Assembly (NCBI GenBank): GCA_003993805.1
Contig: RSEF01000001.1
Coordinates: 144,484,565-144,548,564 of the forward strand
Length of the DNA: 64,000 nucleotides
Source: Himantopus leucocephalus
Lineage: Eukaryota; Chordata; Aves; Charadriiformes; Recurvirostridae
Reading direction: 5' to 3'
The position numbers and the translations under genes are program-made. Positions 12,701 through 24,700 of this stretch are shown here, piece after piece. Each line of letters starts with the position of its first letter. Within the stretch, counting starts at the first letter, position 1. Under the pieces are notes generated by a model. The model had not been told where the DNA came from and made no database searches. It worked only from the letters and a program-made list of their open reading frames with translations.

Positions 12701-15700
12701 TATAGAGTTTATGAATTGTCAAATACTAACTTAATTTTTTAATATTAATTTAATGGGTAGTAACCTTTTGTATATCGGGGTTGTTTTGTACAAAGCCACA
12801 GTCTGACCTGTGTTCTTAATTCTCACTGAATGATCCTTCTCTGCTCAATCCTTCTTTGCTCTAAGCTGTATTGCTCTAGGGGGTAATAATTTATTTTTGT
12901 GCTGGAAATAGGTCATGACTCAGAGCAGCAACCTGAAAAATGAGTGAAGACTTATGAAAACTTATATTCTCTACCCTCTTACTTCTGTCATCTCCTGTTC
13001 TTGGTTTATGATTTCCTTCTCAGCAACCAGTCTCTCCAGCAACCACAACCAAGTTATTTCTGCCCCTTTAAGTCTTTTTTTATAAGCCTGCCTCCCAGAG
13101 GATCTGTTTGCCTTGTCTTTCAAAGGCCCAGTCTCTGCAACATGGTGGGAAGCTGTGGTGGAAGGGGGCAGGGGGCTAACTTTTCAGGATTTCTGGTATG
13201 TGCTGAAGGAGTAAAATACTCTGTGTTTTACGTCCTAAGTCCTTTGGATCAAACCTACCTCCTTGGCAAACTGTTTCCTCTAGTACTTTGTTTCTTTTAG
13301 TGTATCTGTTTTCAAATGCACAAATTAACACTTGAGAAGAGAATGCTTAAGATAGTTTTGATAATAAATGTGTTTCTAAAAAAGTGACTTGTTCTAACTC
13401 TAAAACTTACAGTAGTGTAAATGCTATGATGTGATAATGTGTCAAATATGCAGACTGAAAATTTTTGGTTCTTCTACTGGCTTGCAGTAGTAAAGTACTT
13501 ATGTTTTCACCTATCCTTCGGAGTCCTTATTTTTATAATGGGGAAAATTTCACATCCATAACCCAGTAAACTGCTTTAAATTATCAATATAGTTAATTCT
13601 TTTGTGTATGTTGTTCAAAATCACTGTGAGCACGAGTACAGTTATTACTGGAACTATGGTAGCAAAATAAGATCTTTAGCAATAAGTATAGTAAGCTGGG
13701 CTGCAATTCAGCATGGTACATAACGCCTGTGAGTTGTTCCATGCACAACAGCTAAAAGGCAAAGAAAGGGATGGTTATGTGTTTTGATGTGATTATTTCA
13801 ACAGTATAATATGTCACCTTGGCGCTGTCAACTTGTGACACTACATCAAAAGAAGCTGCCTGGGTGAACATGGTTTGGTTCACTAAAGCTTTCCTGAGGG
13901 AGCCATGGAAAGACACTTTTTTCCACATCGCTGTAAATGTCAGATACAGTTCTGTCGGCAGATGCCTTTTCATCTTATGTATCTGGCACATAGTTGAACT
14001 GTTCAGTGAGTTACATGTCTTATTTTTCAGCACAGTTTATTGAACTGTCGGGAAGCACTAGTTAAGTTCTGGGTGCTCGATGAGCTCTGTGCAGTCTCAC
14101 AAGGTGAGCTCTGGCAGGACTGTGCACATCCCTACATCCTGCCCATAAGCGCTTCCATGCCACAGAACCATGTTCTGAAGTCTCAGTATTGGCTTTTTTA
14201 AAAATGCGTTTTTTGCCCTTCTTTCTTCAAGGACATGGCAGAGTTTTTAGCATTGTTATTGCAGACCGTGATAATGTGCTACAGTAAAGCATTTTATTTT
14301 GTTTTCTGTTTATTGGCTCTGCTGGGACCTGCTTGAAACTGCTTCTTGCTGGGCACCATAAATTGCAAACTGTGGTTTCTTTTATCAGTGTAATAAAAGT
14401 AAGCAAGCTGGAAGCTAGGTTTGAAGCCAGGAATGAAGCAGGCCAACTGGAGAGGCATGTAAAAAGAACAGAAGCCTGGAAAACTTGGGTTGTTGAACTT
14501 TTGAGGTCTCCATCTCCACACATGCATGCTCTGTCGTGCATAGGGCAGGTGAGGAAAGGAAAGGTCTGAGTCAGGCTGTGCAGTCAGTATAAAGATTGGA
14601 AATGACCAAAGAGTTGGACAAAGTAGAGAAAAAGGGGCTAGAGGAATCAGAACTGGAAATAATTCATGGCTGAGTGTACATTATCTGGTATCACATCTGT
14701 GAGCACAGTATATGTGCATCTGGTGAAAGGAGTGCAAACAAATGATACTAAATGGAGATAAACTAATGTTGCCACAGAGGTTCAGGATGCTTGCGACAAA
14801 ACTTACTCTCCTTGAGCCACAGAGATAAAGATCAGAGACATGCATTCAAATTTCCTCATCCTGATTTGGACTGTCCTGGGTTTTGTTTAGTGCATAAGGT
14901 TATAATATCAGCTTGTGACACTGCCCCAGCTGAAGCTGGCTGTGTGACCCTGTCCCCAGGGTGCACAAGGAGGAGTGGGCTGACCACAGAGACAGATGTG
15001 TCAAGAGGAGTTGTCAGAGCACAGCAAGCAGGTGGCTGTCTTCTCTCTGTGCTCCAAGGCAAAAATCTTGCCGGGCTCAGGTTTTGAAGTGGTGAAACTA
15101 TATACCCTATTTATAAAGCACTGTCCAAAACACCCATGGGATTTTACAAATCAAAGATTACCATCAGACAAGGTAAATGTATAGATGCCAAAAGGACACA
15201 ATATCAATTTGTTTATCCAAAATATCCAGTTTTCTATATTAATTCATAATTTATAATAATTCATAATTTATCCAGTTGCATATATTAAAAATGTTTCATG
15301 CAGGAAATACTGAGTTTTGAATGTGCTTACAGTCATGGTTCAGAAGGCCTTAATGCATTATTAGCATTTTATATTCTGCACTGTCATTCAAACAGAAGCA
15401 CAACTGCTCAGCGTTTTTTGCTTCAGCTTGCATTGAAGCTGAACCACTATTGTGAGTGCCTAATGGTGCCACAGTGTGTTAATGCAGCTGTATAATGAGA
15501 TTATTTAAACAACTCTTCATTTTAGCAAGCAGCTGCCACTTGTTTAACTGCTGGGCTACTATCTCCCTTGTGGCCACTGTCTTTCTGCTTGTTCTCCAGA
15601 GCCTGTTTTATGTAACCGTGCTGAGACTACAAGCCATAATCTTGCCAGATACATGCCATACCGTGCACGTGTTACACAACTCTCATTTCAAGGCATTTAC

Positions 15701-18700
15701 GCCAGATTGGCATTAGAGAATAAGAAGACAGTGAAGGATCTGGAAAAATCACTAGGGAGCAACCTGTAGAAGCACGTTTTTCATTACTTAAAGAAAGAGT
15801 GGGGGGTCTTGTTAAACCTTTGGACATCGTGTGATTTTCAGTTAAATAACACTGAAAGGCTAGGGAAGGCATCTGGCCCGAGTGCTGCCGGGGGTGGTGA
15901 CGAGGTCTGGCAAGGTCATTGTGAGCATTTGTACAAGGAAATTTGGCAGCAGCAGGAGCAGAACAGGTGCAGGCCCCAGGCAGTCAGTGCTAGAGAAGGA
16001 AGTTATTCCTGTTCCTGGGCACAAATGTGCTGGAGGAGTCAGCAACGGAGAGACATGGTACTGGGCAGGGGTGATGGGAAGCATATGCAATAGCTGGAGG
16101 AATTGCAGTTCTCAATGCTGGTAGAAGAAGCAGCATTTGAAGGACTTGATATGGATAATGTCCAGATCCCAGATTGCCTGAAGGTAGATGGTTGGATACA
16201 TCCATAACTTGACATTTGTGTAGTACCGCATGGACATTCACGCCATGTTTACAATGAAGTTGGACAGGATCAGAGCCTTGTCACTTCACTTCTCTTTGTG
16301 GGTACCTGGATTGCTCCTTTTCCACAAGAGTCAGCAAGAGTGTGAGAGATCATACTAAGAAAGTTTTGGCCCATGGTCTCCTTGCAGTTGTTCAGTAAAA
16401 TTAGTTGATTTAGTAAAAATAATTTGTGTCTGGGTTTTGCTTGCAGGTTGGGATGTTTAAAATTCATCCTGAAATTCCAGAATCGCTGTCCGCTGAAACA
16501 AGGGCCTTTATTTTGCTTTGTTTTGAACCTGATCCTAGTAAACGTGTTACAGCATCTGATTTGCTCAGAGATTCCTTCCTGAAACAAGTAAACAAGGTGA
16601 AGAAAAGCAGAATTGCATTCAAGCCTTCAGGTAAGGAATTATCAGCCAAATCCAAGTCAACATCATCATTAAGTTTTATATAAAAGATTGGAATCATTAA
16701 GACTGTCTTTTACTAAGGATGTTCCTTGTGCCAGAAAAGCAGCAGGAACTCGACTGTTGAAAGTGCCTGTGATTTGTAATTAGACATATTTAAATTTAAC
16801 AATTCCCATAAAATATGGTGACTTGCTTATTTTGTGTTTTGCTTGCTAAAACCTCCCAACCCCATTTTTCCTCCCCAAAAATAAACGCCTCATAGTAAAT
16901 TAAAATTAGAAAAATGACATTCGGTGAAGACTTTCCAAAGCAATTCTGCATTTTAGATTCACAATTACATCCACTTCAGAGATCTGAGTTTTATAGAGTA
17001 GGTGCTTGGCACCTGAAAATGTGGGTCTATTAGGTGTTTGGGTCTACAAGGATCAGCATTTTCAAACTTGCTAAGTAACTTGGAAATTTGGCACATAAAT
17101 GCTGAAGTAGCTGTTTTAGCGGGTTGTTTTGTTTTACCTGCCTGGCATGTTCTTCCCCCCCTCAATATATTAGCCACTTTCTCTGTGATAAGATAACAAA
17201 TCTTAATATAGACCTGCCAAATAAATAATTAGTGTTTCAAGGAACTGTCTGTTTAAATACAAGCAAAGCCATTGGTCTTGCTGCTTCTTTCCTCTGTCTG
17301 CACACACTGCCAAAGCAAATTGAATTGCTTCCCTTTTTGAGCTTTTTCCCCCTCAGCAGGGAACATTTGAAAGAGTAGAATTCTAAAGGGAAAAAGTAGC
17401 AAAGAATTTATAACATCTAGCCGAATTGGTTTCGGCAAGGAAATGGGCATCATCTCTTGACCCGAGGGGCACTGAGAACTGCAATCCCTGCAGTTACACT
17501 GGGGTAACAGGGCAGCTCACACTGCTCAGCCAGGGCGGTGGCAGTCAGGAGCTATTGGCAGGCTGTAGCCTTCTGCCTCACTGCAACAATGCTCTCCTGT
17601 GGCCTTTTCAGCCCTTGCCTGAGGACGTTTTCCTGCAAAAATTGCATGGCATTAGAAAGGGTGGCGCTCGCCTTGTTAGCTGCCCTGGGAGCAACAGGCT
17701 TTTTGTCAAATACCAGGGGAAGAGCAGCTGTCTTCTGCACCCCCTGCCTCCTCCTGCCTTCCTCCTTTCTTCTCTTCTCCCACTCATTGATGAGGTTATG
17801 GAGCTCCTTCAGGTGGCCTGAGGATCTGGTGCTGCAGGATTAAGCACTGGGCTGCAGCAAGAAGCAAGTTCAGTGATGGCCATGGACATGAGCAGACCAG
17901 GCAAATGCTATGAAAACTGTCCTATTGCGTGAGGGGAGGGAAAGGCAACATGGCTGCAGCCGAGTGCGTGCTTCACTGTGCCAGAGCTGGGGAAGGCTGT
18001 GCTGGCTGTCACAGACATCTCCAAGGGGAGTTTGGGGGCGTAAGGCAGGTCCTAGCCCAGCAGTTGCCGCAATCTCGGCTGCAGCAGTTCACTCTGTCTC
18101 CTGCCTCTACCATTTCCCTCACTGCCAATTTCCTCAGCTTTGCCTCCATCTTTCCATCCTGTCTCTATCGCTTTTTTCTTTCCAATAATAAAGGCAGCCC
18201 AGAGCAAATCTCAGCCCTTACTCTTGGGAGAGTAACTTTCAATTTTTGTGTACTGCTGAGACGCCTTGAACCAGTTGTCATAAGGTGACATATATTGTTT
18301 CATTTCTGTGACTGTTTAACCTCAGCCACTTGAACATTAGTCGTGTACCATGGAATATGTCAGAGCTTTCTGAACAACTTTTAACTTCTAGTTCTCTTCC
18401 TCCCCCACCTCCACATAATTTGTAGTGACAAGCATCAAAAACTTTTGTGATATTTTAGCTCCACAGATGCGTGCACTCTCAGTTGACAGAACTGCTTCCT
18501 TACCTTTCCTATCACACAGCTGCAAACTGGCAGTCAGGATTATAGCAAGCTCTCGATATCTGTTGTTTTTTTTTTTTATTATTTCTTCTTACTTTCAAGG
18601 TGAATTGGAAAGGGACAAGAGGTTTTCTTCAGGCTAGGGCTAAGGGAAAGAGTCCTTACTGAGGGCAAGGGGACATGCGAGCAAGGCAGGTGCCTGGGGT

Positions 18701-21700
18701 GTTGGAGAGGGAGCAAATGTATGTCCATTAACACAGTCAGACAGAGGTGAGGAGGGCGGTTAGCAGAGTGCTCTCTGCTTAGAGATATGGCTGGTGGAAC
18801 AGCTGATGGTAACCTGTTGGTTTGATTCAAGCTCTTTAAACAGCTGTATATCCAGTTGTACCAGTTGTACTACTTTGTGAGACCAGCACCAAGGGAGGGA
18901 GTGTGTGTATATATCTGTGTGTGTGTGCCAAGAGAGGGTAACAAAATGGCCTTTTACATGAATATCTAGCTGCTTTGCTGTCTTTGGGTTCAGCAGTTAG
19001 CTTGTTTACACCTTTTATGGCTTATGCATATAATGATTTTGAGTTGTATTGCTGCTTTCTATCAACAAGGGTTACCTCTCCCTCAGGCATTTTGCAAAAT
19101 GAGGTCTTGGTATCACTGAAGACGATCACGGCTTTTTTAAGCACATTGCCCTTTCCTGCCTAGTTCTGTTACCTGTTTTACAATGTCTGTTCCTAGATTA
19201 CAATCGTAATACATCCCTCCCACTGCCGATCCACGGAGAACAGGCTGGCAGTAGCAGCAGTGAGCATGGCTCTGTTTCGCCAGACTCTGATGTACAGCAT
19301 GACATGTTTTTTGAAAGGCCAAAGAGATCCATTTCAGAGATTCAGACAAAGCATCCCATTTCCCATTTACTAAGGTAAAGCATTTGCTTGTTACTTGACA
19401 CCCATGAGAGATTATGTGGATTTAATTCATATTATATTTTATCTGAGGGCAATCCCTTCACATAATGACTATGTAAGCAGGTGTGTTAAAAAGCAAGCGA
19501 ATTGCATAGGCAAGTTACCAGTTAATTTAAATGTTATCTATATTTAATTAGAGAACAATGATTCTTTCTCCTTAAGGTTTCCACGTATTTATATACTTTT
19601 CCCCCCTCAGTGAATAAATGTGAGTCATCATATTGACTGAGTGGATATGGATTCAGGAGTTAGCAGAAGAATTGACCCGACCATGTACTCATGAAAAAAT
19701 GTGGGAAAGGGGCAGCAGAAAAACAGTTCTGCTGCTCAGAGAGCACAAAGCAATACTTCCAAATGAGTATGTTACAGTATGGGGCCAGAAAAAAAGCTAA
19801 TAGTTATCTCAGTTCAGGTTTTTCAGCTTTCCTCCCCAAAAGTGAGGCAGTGCTGGGTGGAGTTAATGCCAGCTCCTTAGCAGGATGAAATCAGCCTTGT
19901 GCTTTTGGCTTCAGTGGGGTTTGCGCCAGCTGGGGATCTGAGCCATCTTCTGTCTCAGAATGGGTGTTTAACAGTCTGATCAATCTTCTGCTGTAGTTTA
20001 ATTCACTTTTTAACCTCCGAAGTATCCCTACTCGCTTCTGACAGTACTGCCATGTTGCTAATGCTGGGGTCTAATGCTGTGGCCTGCTTTCNCTCTTGTG
20101 CGTGTGGCCTGCTTTCTGACGCAGCGTGCCTGATGAGGGCTCAGCCTTGGAGGACAGGAGTGCGTCTCCTTCTATTGAGGATAAAGATTCTGGTCTGTTT
20201 CTGCTGCGGAAGGACAGTGAACGCCGAGCGATCCTATATAAAATCCTTAAGGAAGAACAGAATGAAGTTGCTTCCAATTTGCAAGACTGTATTGCACAGG
20301 TAATTTCAGTTCCGCTCTCCTTTTCTCATGTCAAAAGGAAAATGACAAGCCAGGTAGTATTATTCCTTTTCTGAAAACTAATAAATGAGGGTGCTAGGAC
20401 TGTTCCTTCCGAGTATCTTTAATCTCTGAGACCTGTAGCTGTGTGAGCCGTTTGCTGTTGTCTGAATGGATAGCAAACACCACCTTTTGCCTGCTGCTAG
20501 GCTCTTGTTTTTTTCTGAGGGGGAGGTTTGGGGCATTTGATGCGGGGTTGGGGAGCTGAGGTTGGTGGGTTGGGTGGTTCTGATGTTGTGTTTTGTTTTG
20601 GCTTTTAAGGACATGGAAATGGAACACCAAGTAGTAATAGGTATGAATTGATTTAAGGATAGAGAACTGATTAACAATTTTTAATTCAAAGCATTTGTAA
20701 ACAAGGTGCAAGAACACAGTACATGAATCTTAAAATCTAAGGTAGATTTCTGTATAGGGACGGGCTGAGTGGGAAGGTTTAGTGACTGTGAAGAGGAGCA
20801 AGAAAAGTCAGGTGTTCGGTTAACCTATAGCCAAACGACGCCACGCACCAGTAACACAGTTGATTGCTTAGCTTTTTCTACTTAATGTCTGCTTCTAATA
20901 TGCCACTGACATTATCTGTTCTTATCAAGGCTATGGTTTTTCACCTGGACTGCGTTTACATAAAGGCAAGCCAGCTGACTCTTGTGGTGGTGTCCCCGGC
21001 CAGCCGGTGGTCTTGGCGCAGACACTTGGCAGCACGGCTGGCGGGTGCCCTGCTGCTCCTGGGGCAGCCCCTGCTGAGCCCGGCGTGGGCAGCCAGCTCC
21101 ACACCACACAGGGGTTTGCTTCTCCCCCGTGGCTCACTTCCCCTGCAAACTGCCTCATGGTGCAGATCAGCTCGCCTCAGACCCTGGGGGCTCCTGGAGA
21201 GCTTTACAGGCCCAAGAGAAAGACCCACAAACTCAGGCTGGGGAAGCAATTGGGGTAGATTTCCACTCTGAACTTAAACTGTAAAACAGCTTATAGCCTT
21301 ACGGAGGGCTAAAATTCGTATGTGAGATCTTGGTCAGAAATAACTAAGGCTCTAAATATTTTCCAGGATAAAGGAGGATTATGTAGTAACAGCAAGTCCT
21401 ACCTTAGTCTCCAGCTGTTTTGCAGTACTGCTGTAATCATCTCTTTTCCATAATTTCTGTGATACTTCTCCCTTTACCTTTTAATTACACAGGTTGTTGT
21501 TCTTACAGGCACTTGGATGGCTTTAACTGTAGGGGTTATGGACTGCAAATCAGAGAATGAGCACTTGAGTCCTATCACTGTGTAATCTTAGACCTTTTTC
21601 TGACTTAAGATGAATGTGTATATAAACATATTTTTTTGCCTAAGGAAATAAAATGTCAGCATAATTAGATATAAGTCCAGATTCAGCTTATTGAAAGGAT

Positions 21701-24700
21701 AGCATCTAAAAAATTTCGGTCTCTTACTGACTCACTCTGCTCTTTTCATGGAGGAGAGCTGCCCTCTGCAGTACGTTGCAGAAATGTGTAGATACTATCT
21801 GGACCCTCTTCCCTTTGTGGCAGATACAGTAGCAGCAGAATTGATTTATTTTTTGGAAAATAGGAAGTACTATTAAAAAAAATTAGTTAGAAGAAGGTAG
21901 AAAATAAAGGGTTTGCAGAGACAAAAGTTCTGTGACTTCTGTGCATCAGTGTGAAATATACATGGGCAAAGCTATAAATTGTAATCCTAAAAATACTAAT
22001 GCTACTAATTAGATGTTTAATGACTCTGGGATTTACTTGATATACATTCATTATCTTTTCTCCAGAGCTCTGAAGAACTGCAACTTTCAGTGGCCCACAT
22101 CAAGCAAATTATTGGAATTTTAAGGGACTTCATACGCTCTCCTGAGCAGAGAGTGATGGCTTCTACCATATCCAAGTTGAAAATGGATTTGGACTTTGAC
22201 AGCAGCTCCATCAATCAGATTCATCTGGTGCTGTTTGGATTTCAGGATGCGGTGAGTCCCTTGCCTAGCGCAGTGGGAGAGGAATTCTTCCTGGACAGAG
22301 CTCACCCCGGAGGTTTGCAGCTTCTCCGCTCTTCCTCACTCCTCTTCCTCCTTGTACTGTAGAGGGGCTTGAATGTCACAGTCTGAGTACGGTTTGAAAT
22401 CTCTAGCCTGAAACTGTCAAATCTGTTGTTTAGACTTTCAAAGGTGGGAGGGTTTTAGTGACTCACACAGTTGTTACTTTATAAAACTTTATCTGACTAT
22501 TGAAAAACAAGGTTCTCTTTCCTAAGGTGTAAGCAAATGTTTTTTGCTGCTACTCTAACTTGCTTATTTTTTTATAGGTGAACAAAGTATTAAGAAATCA
22601 TTTAATAAGGCCCCACTGGATGTTTGCGATGGATAACATAATTCGCCGTGCAGTCCAAGCAGCAGTCACTATTCTTATTCCAGGTAAATCAAAGCAGCTG
22701 AAAATAATCCTTTAAATACCAACAAAAAAAGGCTGTTCGCATATCAAAGAGTTATAGCAAATGGAACAGTTTAGATGTTTAATCTGTCAGCATGCCATTA
22801 ACTGCATCCCATGTGCCACTACATCAAAGGCACAGGGTCAGAATGTTGTACTGAAAGAAGTGTGGATCTGAAGGATTAATGCTGTACTTGCAGTCCAAAA
22901 GCACATAATGAGGAGATAAACAGTGGTTCTGCACCACCAGTGTGGTCCAACCAGGGAAAAAAAGGGCAAATTAAATTCAGTTCGAGCTGGAGCTTTCCTA
23001 GTAAGAAAGAAAATGACTCTGTGCGACATTTTAATGACATCCAAGGTGGGTAACGCTGCACGGGTCTGGTTACGTGTTCTGAAAAATTATGACTGAGCTG
23101 TGGAACAGATGCAGAGAAGGGAGTGCATTAATATGAGGAGGAGTATGATTTTGGCCTACAGATGGAGAGTAGGAAAAATTACCACCACCGAGGAGGACAA
23201 ATTACTAAGAACTGTCTGGGAATAAGTTGGAAATTTGCAAGTAGTTTTGTAACTCTTTGAAGTGCTAAGCACGCCTTCCAGTATGAGAATGTTCTGAGCG
23301 AGCTTAGTGCTGGTGAGCCCTTTCAGTCCAAAGTTGCTGTGGCTTTCAAGCCAAATCAGCTGAATTTTTTAGGGCTTCATTTGTAGGAGAATGCCAGCTA
23401 GTCTTTGATAGGAAGGGTGGCCACCTGTAGCAAGTTCTGAGAGAACTAAGGTTAGAAAAGCTACCTGGAAAAGAGGAAGGCTTTGTAAACTCCTTAGTTC
23501 AGGGCATTAGGGAAAAACAACTTTTTTTTTTCTTTTTTTTTTTTTTAAAATCCTGAGCTTTCAAGGGTTTCTCATTAATACATTCTATTAACTATCTTAT
23601 AATTCATTTAATCACAAATGTATTTGTCATCTCTACAGCTGTAATCTACAGCTACCTACCTCTACTGATATGCTACAGCTAAGCTATTAGAGCACCACTC
23701 ATTTTAGAATTGATGCCAGAGAATCTGTGGTCCAGCTCGCAGAAGGCTTTGCTACTCCCCTGCAGTGTTGTAAGCACATCGTGCAAACAGGCTGCTTCTC
23801 AGCTGAAGCTCCCCCACCCCCAGTAATAAAGAACGAACTGCAGTACTTCTGAAGACGGACTTGTCCAGAAACATTCTTGTTCTTACACTGTTTCATTTTA
23901 CCAGAGCTTCGAGCTCACTTTGAGCCAGCATCAGAAACCGAAGGTGGGGACAAGGACGGTGATGAAGTGGAGGACAGTTACCAGCCCACTGAACAAAATG
24001 GGGCTGAGGATCCCGCCATCACATCAGGAGTCAGCACCCTGAGTTCTGTGGTGTCACATGAGGCTCAGCAGCAGCTCAGCCTGGAGTTGGGCAGACTTAA
24101 ACAAGAGACGTTAAGGTAACCCTCCTGTAAGCACTGTGGATTTATTTTCAGGCAGTCTTTGAAAAGGTCTCAGACATTGCTTTCTGCAGTGACATGTACG
24201 TACATAACATAAATACTGCTCACCTAGTGTGACTGCCTCATGCTAAAGCAGACCTTCCAGGAACAGAAAGGGATTCAGAATACGCTGGTGGCACCGGTAT
24301 GACAACTCAACAACCTTCAGTACAACTTCTGTTTCTGTGTAATTAATTTTTTAATTGCTGAATGTCATGTTGGATTTCTATTGTTAAGTAATTAGGCTTG
24401 TGCAACTGTGCCAGTTTCGTTTCTACTTCCTTGGCTCCTTGGATGCCACCTGACCCAGTGGCGGTGACCTCCAAGCTGTTCCTGCAAGCAGAGGTCAGAG
24501 CAGCTCTGTCCTGGCACTCCGGACAGGCTGCCCACTAATTAGCACAAGCAGAGCTCGGCAGCGACCCTGTCCTGTTTCTCATGTGTTACACTTGTAGGTG
24601 GCTGCTGCCAGTGTGTTAACACCTGAAGGTCCCATTCTTCTTTATGGATGTGATATAAAACTGTGATCAGAAAGTCCCTGATAAAACATTGGTGTTACGC

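Noticed and set aside
20912..21271. Overlapping open frames on both strands within a MAP3K15 intron
   Set aside because: High GC lowers stop-codon frequency in all frames; none shows a domain or conserved start context.
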